DNA of 64,000 bases from Nocardia coubleae NBRC 108252 (GTDB lineage: Bacteria > Actinomycetota > Actinomycetes > Mycobacteriales > Mycobacteriaceae): contig NZ_BDBD01000004.1 in the NCBI RefSeq assembly GCF_001612805.1, positions 62,001 to 126,000 on the forward strand. The letters are read 5' to 3'. Position numbers and translations under genes: made by a program. The notes beneath the pieces are model-generated. The model had not been told where the DNA came from and did not search any database. It saw only the letters and a program-made list of their open reading frames with translations. Position 1 is the first letter of the stretch. Every line of letters starts with the position of its first letter. Of this stretch, positions 31,288-40,846 are shown one piece after another.

Positions 31288-31857
31288 ATGCCCAAGGTCA
31301 GCGACGACCACCTCGCCGCCCGCCGCAGCCAGATCCTCGACGGTGCCCGGCGCTGCTTCGCCGAATTCGGCTACGAGGGCGCCACGGTGCGCCGTCTGGA
31401 AGAGGCCATCGGCATGTCCCGCGGCGCCATCTTCCACCATTTCCGGGACAAGGACGCCCTGTTCTTCGCCCTGGCCAAGGACGACGCCGAACGCATGGCC
31501 GAGGTCGCGGCCAACCAGGGCATCGTGCAGGTGATGCGCGATATGCTCGCCCGCCCCGAAGAATTCAACTGGCTGGGCACCCGCCTCGAGATCGCCCGCC
31601 GCGTGCGCACCGATCCCGATTTCCGCGCGGGCTGGACCCAGCGCTCGGCCGAACTCACCGCCGCCACCCTCGCCCGCCTGGAGCGTCGCAAGGCCGCGGG
31701 CGCCCTGCGCGACGACGTCCCCACCGACGTCCTGCTCGGCTATCTCGACCTGGTCCTCGACGGCCTGATCGCGCGCATCGCCTCCGGCCACACCGACGAA
31801 AACCTTTCCGCTGTACTGGATCTCGTCGAAGCGTCCGTGCGGCGCAAGGAGTCCTGA
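31288..31857 (+). CDS. acnR: TetR-family repressor of aconitase, AcnR-like
   Basis: 189 residues. The N-terminal HTH (ARRCFAEFGYEGATVRRLEEAIGMSRGAIFHHFRDK, residues ~14-50) is typical TetR; GAIFHHFRDKDALF is characteristic of AcnR. The ATG is preceded by GGAGGA. It lies 132 bases downstream of acn on the same strand, as in mycobacteria (Rv1474c) and corynebacteria, where AcnR represses acn. The matching operator upstream of acn supports the call. Confidence 0.92.
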   Translation: MPKVSDDHLAARRSQILDGARRCFAEFGYEGATVRRLEEAIGMSRGAIFHHFRDKDALFFALAKDDAERMAEVAANQGIVQVMRDMLARPEEFNWLGTRLEIARRVRTDPDFRAGWTQRSAELTAATLARLERRKAAGALRDDVPTDVLLGYLDLVLDGLIARIASGHTDENLSAVLDLVEASVRRKES

Positions 31858-31872
31858 GCGCCACCCGAACGC

Positions 31873-32418
31873 TCAGCGGGAAGACCGCGTACCTCCATCC
31901 CCCGGAGCGGGATCGGGTCCGCTCTCCCACTCGCCCAACAACTTTCGCGCGATCCTGTCGAGCGCTACCTGATCGTCGCGGTCCAGCACCGACAGCATGG
32001 CCGTCTCGTTCTCGGTGTGCGCGACGACGACCCGGTCGACCAGTTCTCGGCCCTCCTCGGTGAGCGCCACCCGCACGGCCCGCCGATCCACCCGATCCGC
32101 GATGCGCCGCACCAGCCCCGCCGCCTCCAGCCGGTCGATCCGCCCGGTCATGCCCGCGCGCGACAGCATCAGGGTGTCCGCGAGCACCGAGGGGTTGAGT
32201 TCGAACGGCGCACCCGAACGGCGAAGTGCGGCAAGCACATCGAACTCCCCGCGCTGCAACCCGTGCGCGGTGAACACGGATTCGATACGGGCCGTGGCGA
32301 CGTTCAGCAGTCGGCCGAGCCTGCCGAACACCGCCATCGCCGCCAGGTCGAGGTCGGGGCGTTCGCGGCGCCACTGTGCGGCGATCGCGTCTACGGCGTC
32401 GGCGGTCGATTCATCCAT
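31873..32418 (-). CDS. MarR-family transcriptional regulator
   Basis: 181 residues. Winged-helix core at about 55-125, with recognition region LADTLMLSRAGMTGRIDRLEAAGLV and wing RIADRVDRRAVRVALTEEG. It is divergent from the cupin gene, and a good palindrome lies between them, so it probably represses itself and the cupin gene. Ligand unknown. Confidence 0.9.
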   Translation of the reverse strand: MDESTADAVDAIAAQWRRERPDLDLAAMAVFGRLGRLLNVATARIESVFTAHGLQRGEFDVLAALRRSGAPFELNPSVLADTLMLSRAGMTGRIDRLEAAGLVRRIADRVDRRAVRVALTEEGRELVDRVVVAHTENETAMLSVLDRDDQVALDRIARKLLGEWESGPDPAPGDGGTRSSR

Positions 32419-32442
32419 GGACAGGATTCTATTCGACGGGAT

Positions 32443-32462
32443 ATAGTTCGGTAGCGAATTAT
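32443..32462. promoter_or_regulatory. Palindromic operator between marR and the cupin gene
   Basis: ATAGTTCG-GTAG-CGAATTAT: eight-base arms with one mismatch around a four-base centre. It is 24 bases from the marR start and 21 bases from the cupin start, the expected place for a shared MarR operator. Confidence 0.7.
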
Positions 32463-32483
32463 CAATCGACGAACGGAACCGTC

Positions 32484-32975
32484 ATGGACACACGTGACAT
32501 CGCCCTCTGCCTGCCCGAGGACGCCGAGACGCTGAGCACCGACCGCGTTCGCGTGCGGCTGCTCACCGATTCCGAGGCAAGCGACGGCACGGTGAGCACC
32601 GTGGAAGTGACCCTCGACCAGGGCGCCGACGGGGCCGCGCCGCACTATCACACCCGCTCCGACGAGCTGTTCTACGTCGCCGACGGCGAACTGCAGGTGA
32701 TGGCGGGCGACCGCATCCTCACCGTCGGCGCGGGCGGATCGCTGGTCGTGCCCCGCCGGATGCCGCACGCCTTCGGCGCCACACCCGACAGCGGGGCCCG
32801 CATCCTCATCGCGCTGATGCCGGGCGTGCAGCGATTCGAGTACTTCCGCCTGCTCGACCGGCTCGCGAAGGGCACGGCGGATCACACCGAATTCCTCGCC
32901 GCCCAAGCGGAATTCGACAACTACTTCATCGACGCGCCCACGTGGACAGCCGAGCGAAACGCCCAGCGCCGCTGA
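32484..32975 (+). CDS. Cupin-domain protein
   Basis: 163 residues. A single cupin barrel with metal-binding motif 1 HYHTRSDELFYVADGELQV (His-His-Glu pattern near residues 53-61) and motif 2 VVPRRMPHAFGATPD near 93 (terminal His). The C-terminal 50 residues are helical. No substrate can be read from the sequence; such proteins range from dioxygenases and isomerases to sugar or quinone binders. Divergent from, and probably regulated by, the MarR protein. Confidence 0.85.
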   Translation: MDTRDIALCLPEDAETLSTDRVRVRLLTDSEASDGTVSTVEVTLDQGADGAAPHYHTRSDELFYVADGELQVMAGDRILTVGAGGSLVVPRRMPHAFGATPDSGARILIALMPGVQRFEYFRLLDRLAKGTADHTEFLAAQAEFDNYFIDAPTWTAERNAQRR

Positions 32976-33057
32976 CCCATACGCGGGTGACGCGAATGTG
33001 GCCGAGGTTGCACCGGCATCGGGAACATTCCGCGCGAAGGCGCCGGTTGTACGCTGT

Positions 33058-33477
33058 ATGACGTTCTCGGTACCGGTCCTCGTCCGCGGCTACGAGCTCG
33101 ACACCCAAGGCCACCTGAACCACGCCGTCTACCACCAGTACGGCGAGCACGCGCGCTGGGAACTGCTGCGCGCGGCAGGCATCCCGCAGGACAAGTTCAT
33201 CGCCAGCGGCATCGGCGCGGTGGTGCTCGAGTCGACGATCAAGTACAAGCGCGAACTGCGCGGCGGCGACGAGGTCACCGTGACCTGCGCCTTCGACTGG
33301 CGCGACGGCGAGAAGGTGTTCCGCTTCCACCACCAGATCATCAAACTCGACGGCACCGTCGCCGCCGAGATCACCGTCACCGCGGGCGCGATGGACCTGA
33401 CCACCCGCCGACTCGTCGCCGACCCCGCGGGCCACTTCCGCTCCCTCGCCGAGAACCCCGAAATCCTCGGGCTGTAA
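33058..33477 (+). CDS. Hotdog-fold acyl-CoA thioesterase
   Basis: 139 residues. The catalytic motif YELDTQGHLNHAVYHQYGEHARWELL near residues 11-35 is that of 4-hydroxybenzoyl-CoA-type thioesterases, with the Asp nucleophile or base near residue 14. The usual VNN is HLNH here. It should hydrolyse an acyl-CoA of unknown chain. Starts 82 bases after the cupin gene, so possibly the same transcript. Confidence 0.88.
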   Translation: MTFSVPVLVRGYELDTQGHLNHAVYHQYGEHARWELLRAAGIPQDKFIASGIGAVVLESTIKYKRELRGGDEVTVTCAFDWRDGEKVFRFHHQIIKLDGTVAAEITVTAGAMDLTTRRLVADPAGHFRSLAENPEILGL

Positions 33478-33506
33478 CACGGCGGCTGGCGCCGCGGGTT
33501 CTCGGC

Positions 33507-33533
33507 CCGGGAGGCCTCGATCTTCCCTCCCGG
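33507..33533 (+). terminator. Terminator after the thioesterase gene
   Basis: Perfect stem CCGGGAGG / CCTCCCGG with an 11-base loop, 29 bases past the stop. Confidence 0.6.
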
Positions 33534-33878
33534 CGGGCACTCCTTCGTCGCACCCTCTGGTCAGTCCAGATCGAGGCGGCCGAGAACCGGGACATAGCAG
33601 GCGGCGCGGCAGGTATCGGTCGGCAACTTCGCCGGGGTGCCTGTCGGGCCGTTGCTGTTTTCGTTTGCTGATCGATTGCCCGTGTCGGGGACCTGCGCGC
33701 ACTGCGGTTGCCCGAAATTCTCGTCCTGCTAGGCGATCACGCGCCGCTCGGCGGTTTGCCCGGCGCTCCGTAAATCTCGCGAACACCCTCGGTGAAAGGT
33801 TCGCTCACGTTATGATCCGAAGCGCCTAGAGGGGTTCTGGCAAATCGCGAGCAGACGAGAAGATCGGAGTGAGTGCCC
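33534..33878. other. 345-base gap upstream of the ATP-grasp locus
   Basis: No gene is visible. Near its right end TATGAT (33811-33816) may be the -10 of the next operon, giving an untranslated leader of about 55-60 bases. GGAG at 33866-33869 is the ribosome site of the next gene. The rest shows nothing I can assign. Confidence 0.4.
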
Positions 33879-34295
33879 ATGACCGACGCCATCCACCTCC
33901 CCGCTACCGCGTCGTCCCGAAGCCGGGGCCCCGCCTTGCGGGGACAGCTGGTGGCCGAGTCCGAGCGCGATGTCTCGGTCCGCGTCGACGGCGGGACCTG
34001 GACCTTCGATCGCCGCGATATCCTGCGGCTCACCGAGGAGCGCGCGGCGGAGGGACGGCAGGTGCAGGTCGACATCCGGCCCGGCGCCACCGCGGATTTC
34101 ACCCGCCGGATGCGCGTGGAACTCGTCGAACGACCCATCACGCTGGCCCCCGCACCGTCGGAGGCCCTCGGCGACGAACAGCTCGCCGAAGCCACCCGCA
34201 GCTGGGCGGCGAAACTGCGGATCGCCGAGCGTGGCGGCACCTCAGGGGCGACGTTCACCTTCCACGACGGCATCAACTGCGACAGTCTCGACTGA
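33879..34295 (+). CDS. Candidate precursor or partner of an ATP-grasp peptide-modifying enzyme
   Basis: 138 residues from ATG 33879, nine bases after GGAG. Residues ~20-90 look like a small beta-rich domain (GQLVAESERDVSVRVDG, TWTFDRRDILRLTEE). Residues ~95-118 are probably helical. The C-terminal tail TSGATFTFHDGINCDSLD (121-138) is rich in Thr/Ser (121, 122, 125, 127, 136) and Asp (130, 135, 138), the donors and acceptors used in side-chain ester crosslinks of graspetides. It lies 16 bases upstream of an MvdC/MvdD-like ATP-grasp gene. I infer that the tail may be the modified core; a non-substrate partner role is possible. No known family recognised. Confidence 0.6.
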   Translation: MTDAIHLPATASSRSRGPALRGQLVAESERDVSVRVDGGTWTFDRRDILRLTEERAAEGRQVQVDIRPGATADFTRRMRVELVERPITLAPAPSEALGDEQLAEATRSWAAKLRIAERGGTSGATFTFHDGINCDSLD

Positions 34296-34311
34296 AGCGG
34301 CCGACACAGTC

Positions 34312-35271
34312 ATGGAACGCGCGACCGACGCGGTGCTCATCGTCTCCGAAACCGACGACCTGCACGCCGACGCACTGGCCGTCACGTTGCGCGAGCACCA
34401 CCGCCTCGATCCCATCCGGCTCGACCTGCGCGACTTCCCTTCCGAGACAGGCAGTTTCCGTCTCGACAAGGCCGGATCGAATCGGGCGTTGTCGCATGTG
34501 CACGGCCTGGACGACGTGCGCGCGGTGTGGTGGCGCAGGCCGCACCCGTGCCGCGTCCCGCACGGCGTGCGCGCCGCCGACGACGAATTCCGCCAGGCCG
34601 AATGCGACGGTTTCCTCCAGGGGATGCTGTGGTCGATCCCGGCCTACTGGGTGAACGACCCGGCCGCCGAACGCACCGCGAGCCGCAAGATCGTGCAGCT
34701 CGAAACGGCACACCGGGCCGGTTTCGCCGTCCCGGAAACACTCGTCACCAACGACCCGGACGAGGCGCGCAGTTTCGTCGAATCCCGTTCGGTGCCCGTG
34801 GTTTACAAACGCACCGGTACGGGCCGTGGTGAGTTCTCCGAGACGCGCATCATCACCCGGCCCGAGCTGGGCCGGCTCACCTCGATCCGTTCGACGCCGA
34901 CGACCTTCCAGGATTACGTGGACGCCACCTGCGATCTGCGGGTGGTGTGGGTCGACGGCGTCGAATGGGCGGTGCGCATCGATTCACAGGCGGGTGTCGG
35001 CCGGGTCGATTCGCGGCTCGACACCTCGGTGGCGTTCGCCCCGGACCGGCTGCCCGCCTCGGTGAGCAAGTCGCTGGCCACGCTGATGGGCGCGCTCGGC
35101 TTGAGTTTCGGCGTGGTCGACCTGCGCTTGGGCGTCGACGGCGAGTACTACTTCCTCGAGGTGAATCCGCAGGGCCAGTTCGCCTACCTGGAGATCAAGA
35201 CGGGGCTACCCCTGTTCACCAGCCTGGCGAATCTGCTGGTGCAGGGTGACGGGGCGGTACCCGGCTGGTGA
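34312..35271 (+). CDS. MvdC/MvdD-like ATP-grasp ligase
   Basis: 319 residues. The N-terminal pre-ATP-grasp region starts VLIVSETDDLHADAL. AVWWRRPHPCRVP (71-83) is the signature of the MvdC/MvdD-type peptide-modifying ligases. The ATP-grasp core has VVYKRTGTGRGEF (163-175, nucleotide Lys), GVVDLRLG (267-274) and FLEVNPQGQF (281-290, Mg-binding Glu and Asn). Relatives close ester or amide bonds between side chains of ribosomal peptides (microviridin-type graspetides). The gene directly upstream is the obvious candidate substrate. No transporter or protease is nearby. It ends one base from the convergent HTH gene. Confidence 0.82.
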   Translation: MERATDAVLIVSETDDLHADALAVTLREHHRLDPIRLDLRDFPSETGSFRLDKAGSNRALSHVHGLDDVRAVWWRRPHPCRVPHGVRAADDEFRQAECDGFLQGMLWSIPAYWVNDPAAERTASRKIVQLETAHRAGFAVPETLVTNDPDEARSFVESRSVPVVYKRTGTGRGEFSETRIITRPELGRLTSIRSTPTTFQDYVDATCDLRVVWVDGVEWAVRIDSQAGVGRVDSRLDTSVAFAPDRLPASVSKSLATLMGALGLSFGVVDLRLGVDGEYYFLEVNPQGQFAYLEIKTGLPLFTSLANLLVQGDGAVPGW

Positions 35272-35541
35272 TCAGTCGGCCGGGTTCTTGCGGCGGTTGG
35301 CGCCGCCGCGCCCGCGCAGCTCGACATGCGATTCGACCAGCACATTGTGAATGAAGCCGTACGAGCGGCCGGTCGCCCTGGCCAGGGAGCGGATGCTGGC
35401 ACCCGCCTCGTACTGCTTCTTCAGCTGGGACTGCAACCTGTCACGGGACTTACCCGTGACCCGGGTGCCCTTCCCCAGCGCGGTCTTGCCTGTCGATGTT
35501 GCCTTGGCCGATCGAGCGGCCTGTCTCGCACTGTCGCTCAT
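35272..35541 (-). CDS. Small basic helix-turn-helix protein (Rv1473A-like)
   Basis: 89 residues, strongly basic. A Lys/Arg-rich N-terminal half is followed by a helix-turn-helix at about 45-70 (YEAGASIRSLARATGRSYGFIHNVLVE), resembling the resolvase/sigma-type HTH. Both tails suggest DNA contact. M. tuberculosis has the short predicted regulator Rv1473A at the same place between the ABC-F gene and acnR. Target unknown. Confidence 0.82.
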   Translation of the reverse strand: MSDSARQAARSAKATSTGKTALGKGTRVTGKSRDRLQSQLKKQYEAGASIRSLARATGRSYGFIHNVLVESHVELRGRGGANRRKNPAD

Positions 35542-35682
35542 GGCTTCCTCCGAGTCGCCGAGCAGCTCATTCCAGGCTAGACACTCCGCACCCGGTGATC
35601 AACGGAAAACAGTGACGAACCTCACGAAAACCCCGCGAGTTCCCTCGCGACACACCGATCTCCTGGCCGAAGGCCGGTCCGC

Positions 35683-37314
<1,632 letters not shown>

Positions 37315-37463
37315 AGAGCTTCTCCTCGATGTCGAAAGCAGATGGTCGCCGAACCGTCTCCATGGTGCACCGACGGTTCCGGCAAGAACCACTTATTTTA
37401 CCGCCCCGCCGCCTGCGCCTCGAACCTGGCGCCGACGGATGTGAGCGTGGTTACTCTCGTCGC

Positions 37464-38228
37464 ATGACTACCGATCTAGTTGGCCGTACCGCTCTCGTCA
37501 CCGGCGCCAGCCGGGGCATCGGCTTGGCGACGGCCGCCGAACTGCTGCGCGCGGGCGCGAATGTGCTGATCACCGCCCGCAAACCCGAACCGCTGGAAGC
37601 CGCCGCGCAGGAGTTGCGCGCCCTCGGGCACAAGGGTCAGGTGAGCACCGTCGCGGGCAACTCCGGTGACGCAGACGCGCGAGCCGAGGCCGTGTCCCGG
37701 GCGGTCACCGAGTTCGGTTCGCTCGACATCCTGATCAACAACACCGGCATCAACCCGGTGTTCGGTGCGCTGATGGACGCCGATCTCGGTGCGGTGAGCA
37801 AGATCTTCGACGTGAACGTCGTGGCCGCGCTCGGCTATGTCCAGCAGGCCTACAAGGCGTGGATGGCTGAGCACGGCGGTGCGGTGGTGAACGTGGCGAG
37901 CGTGGCCGGTATCCGCTCTTCGGGGGTGATCTCGGCCTACGGCGCCTCCAAGGCGGCGCTGATCCGGCTCACCGAGGAGCTGGCGTGGCAGCTCGGCCCG
38001 AACATCCGGGTGAACGCGGTCGCTCCCGGTGTCGTGAAGACCAAGTTCGCCGACGCACTGTTCTCCGCCGACGAGGAACGGGCGGCGAGCGTGTATCCGA
38101 TGAAGCGCCTGGGCTCCCCCGAGGACGTGGCGCGCCTGATCACCTTCCTGGTGTCGGACGAGGCGTCCTGGATCACCGGCGACTGTGTCCGCGTCGACGG
38201 CGGGTTGCTGGCCACCGGCGGCATCTGA
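37464..38228 (+). CDS. Short-chain dehydrogenase/reductase
   Basis: 254 residues, classical SDR. Cofactor motif TGASRGIGLATAAELL near residue 12-27, NNTG near 92, catalytic Ser in VASVAGIRSSG and Tyr/Lys in YGASKAALIRL near 156-164. TACTCT at 37452-37457 ends six bases before the ATG and no ribosome site is seen, so translation is probably leaderless. FabG-like reductase of unknown substrate; not part of the fabG1-inhA run. Confidence 0.9.
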   Translation: MTTDLVGRTALVTGASRGIGLATAAELLRAGANVLITARKPEPLEAAAQELRALGHKGQVSTVAGNSGDADARAEAVSRAVTEFGSLDILINNTGINPVFGALMDADLGAVSKIFDVNVVAALGYVQQAYKAWMAEHGGAVVNVASVAGIRSSGVISAYGASKAALIRLTEELAWQLGPNIRVNAVAPGVVKTKFADALFSADEERAASVYPMKRLGSPEDVARLITFLVSDEASWITGDCVRVDGGLLATGGI

Positions 38229-38232
38229 ACCG

Positions 38233-38258
38233 AGGGCGGGGCGCACGGGCCCCGCCCT
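38233..38258. terminator. Terminator between convergent SDR and MmpL genes
   Basis: Perfect 10-bp stem AGGGCGGGGC / GCCCCGCCCT with a six-base loop. Confidence 0.75.
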
Positions 38259-38260
38259 GC

Positions 38261-40663
38261 TCAGTCCTCGCGGGCGCCCGCCAGCGCCTCGTCGCCCTTG
38301 GCCGCGACGCGCCTGCTCTGCTCGGTATGCGCCGACGACTCCTCCCCCTTCGCGGCGGCACGTTCGGCCTCGACGCGGGCGAGCGGGTCGTCGACTTTGG
38401 CGGCAGCGCGTTCGGCCTCGGCCCGGGCGAGCGGGTCGATCACCTCGACGGTCGGCTTTCCGGTGACGCCCAGCGGATCACGCACCGGCAGATTCGCGCG
38501 TGCGCCACCCTCGTCGAGACCCCACCGGTCGTGCAGCCTGCGCAGGAAATCCGGTGCGTACCAGTTGGCCTCGCCGAGCACCTTCATCGCGGCGGGCAGC
38601 AGGAACCCGCGGACCAGGGTGGCGTCCACGATCACCGCCAGCGGCAAACCGATGCCGAACGCCTTCATGAACGTGATGTCGGAGGCCAGGAAACCGAGGA
38701 AGACCAGCGAGATCAGGATGGCGGCCGCGGTGACGATGCGCCCGATCCGTTCCAGGCCGAGCGCGACGGCCGCCTCGTTCTTGCCGGTGCGGTCGTACTC
38801 CTCGCGGATGCGCGAGAGCAGGAACACCTGGTAGTCCATCGCCAAACCGAACGCGGCGGCGAACAGCATCACCGGAACGGTGGCCGAGAGGTCACCGGTG
38901 ACGGTGAAGCCGAGCACCCCCGACAGATGCCCGTCCTGGAAGATCCAGACCAGCGCACCGAAGGTGGCGGTGAGGCTGAGCGCGCTGAGGATCACCGCGA
39001 GCACCGGGAGCACCACACTGCCGGTGAGCAGGAACAGCACGATCAGCATCAGGATCACCACGAAGGCGAGCGCCCACGGCAGGGCGTCTTCGATGGCGTT
39101 CACCGAGTCGACATTGGCCGCCGCGACCCCGCCGATCAGGATCTCGCTCGGAACCTCCTGGGCGCGAAGCTGTTCCACCAAGGTGCCGAGTTCGTGGCTG
39201 TCCCCGGTGGACGGGACGATCGACAGGTAGGCGGCCCGCTCGGCCCGGAAGCGGGCATTGAGCGCGGTCGGTTCGGCCAGCCGCCCGCCCTGGGCGTAGC
39301 TGCCGGTCGCGGTGTCGACGCGGCGCACATTGTCCAGGTCCGACATCGTGCGCGCGATGGCGTCCAATCCCTCGGCGCTGTAGGCGCTGTCGGGCAGGAC
39401 AGCGACCAGGGTGTCCTGGTCGCTGTCGCCGAAGTCGCGCTGCACGGTCTCGGCGACCTGCCGCGAATTCATCGACGGGGGCAGCACCCGTTCGTCCGGG
39501 AAGCCGAGTTTCACCCCGAGGAACGGGGTGCCCAGCAGCAACAGCACCGCGGCGACGGCGAGCCCGATCGGGATCGGTTTGCCCATGACGGCGGTGGCCA
39601 GTTTGTGCCAGGCGCCCTCGCCCGGTGCGGGCCGTGGCGCACGCAGGAACCACCAGCCGAGCTGACCACGGTCGATATTGGTGCCGAGCAGCAGCAGGAT
39701 CGCGGGCAGCACGGTCAGCGAGACCAGGGCGGCCAGGCCCGCGACGATCACGCCCGCGTACCCCATCGACCGGATGGCCAGCAGCGGGAAGAACACCAGA
39801 CCGGCCAGCGCCACCGCGACGGTGAGCGCCGAGAACGCGACGGTGCGGCCCGCCGTGCGCAGGGTGGCGCGCACGGCGTCGGCCGGGGCGCGGCCCTCGG
39901 TGAGTTCGTCGCGGTAGCGGTTGACGATCAGCAGGCTGTAGTCGATGGCCAGGCCGAGCCCGAGCAGGGTCGCCACATTGGTGGCGGTGACCGCGAGCGG
40001 GGTGAACACCGCGAGCAACCACAGCGTGCCCATCGTCATCAGCACGGTGACCACGGCGACCAGCAGCGGCAGGCTCGCCGCGACCAGCCCACCGAACACG
40101 AACAGCAGCGCCAGCAGCGTGAGCGGGAACGCGATGGCCTCGCCCTTGACGATGTCGGTCTTGCTCTGTTCGACGGTCTCGTGCATGAGCATCGCGAAAC
40201 CGCCCACGCGGACCCGCAGTTCGCCCTGGGTGCCCGCGAGGTCGGCGGCGACGGCGGCGACCCGTTCGTCGATCTCGCGTTCGCTGCCGAGGACCGTGGC
40301 CACGATCAGGCCCTGTTTGTTGTCGAGGCTGCGCAGCGCGGGCTGGTGGGTCGTCCAGTAGGACAACACGTCGGTGATACCGGCGCGTTCCTGCAGGTTG
40401 GCGACGAGCGCTGTCGCGGCGGCGGTGGACTCGGGGTCGTCGACCGAGTCCTCGGTTTCCACCAGCAGCACCAGATTCGGTGGGCCCTGGCCGAATTCGT
40501 CGCGCAGCACGTCGAGTGCCCGGCTGGACTCGCTGCCGCTGTCGGTGTAACCGCCGCCCTCCACCCGGTCGAACAGCGTCGCGCCGAGTGCTCCGAGCAC
40601 CAGCGCGAGCACCGCGAAAACACCGAGCACCCAGCGGCCGCGCCGCTTGGTGAATTCGAACAC
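38261..40663 (-). CDS. MmpL/RND-family membrane transporter
   Basis: 800 residues from GTG 40663 (FEFTKRRGRWVLG). The RND layout is clear: one helix, a large outer loop, six helices near 180-350 (GLGLAIDYSLLIVNRYRDEL, with the proton-relay Asp-Tyr pair), a second outer loop, then six helices near 520-700 (GLAMDYQVFLLSRIREEYD). Proton-driven export of lipids or hydrophobic compounds is expected. The cytoplasmic tail of ~75 residues carries tandem Ala/Glu repeats (DPLARAEAERAAAK, DPLARVEAERAAAK). No polyketide or lipid synthesis genes adjoin it, so the cargo is open. Confidence 0.92.
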   Translation of the reverse strand: MFEFTKRRGRWVLGVFAVLALVLGALGATLFDRVEGGGYTDSGSESSRALDVLRDEFGQGPPNLVLLVETEDSVDDPESTAAATALVANLQERAGITDVLSYWTTHQPALRSLDNKQGLIVATVLGSEREIDERVAAVAADLAGTQGELRVRVGGFAMLMHETVEQSKTDIVKGEAIAFPLTLLALLFVFGGLVAASLPLLVAVVTVLMTMGTLWLLAVFTPLAVTATNVATLLGLGLAIDYSLLIVNRYRDELTEGRAPADAVRATLRTAGRTVAFSALTVAVALAGLVFFPLLAIRSMGYAGVIVAGLAALVSLTVLPAILLLLGTNIDRGQLGWWFLRAPRPAPGEGAWHKLATAVMGKPIPIGLAVAAVLLLLGTPFLGVKLGFPDERVLPPSMNSRQVAETVQRDFGDSDQDTLVAVLPDSAYSAEGLDAIARTMSDLDNVRRVDTATGSYAQGGRLAEPTALNARFRAERAAYLSIVPSTGDSHELGTLVEQLRAQEVPSEILIGGVAAANVDSVNAIEDALPWALAFVVILMLIVLFLLTGSVVLPVLAVILSALSLTATFGALVWIFQDGHLSGVLGFTVTGDLSATVPVMLFAAAFGLAMDYQVFLLSRIREEYDRTGKNEAAVALGLERIGRIVTAAAILISLVFLGFLASDITFMKAFGIGLPLAVIVDATLVRGFLLPAAMKVLGEANWYAPDFLRRLHDRWGLDEGGARANLPVRDPLGVTGKPTVEVIDPLARAEAERAAAKVDDPLARVEAERAAAKGEESSAHTEQSRRVAAKGDEALAGARED

Positions 40664-40846
40664 CGGTATACCCCTGTCTCGTCGAGCAACACTGCGGCAC
40701 GCATCTCGACGTGCGGTATTCGGTGTCACCCGGTCGGCCCGCCTCGTCGGCCCGATCCTGCTGGCGGGTCGGCGCGTTCGCCCGGCGATGTTAGCAATCC
40801 CGCGACGTTCGCGCCGTCGCTCCGATATCCCCGTTACCGCTGTCGC

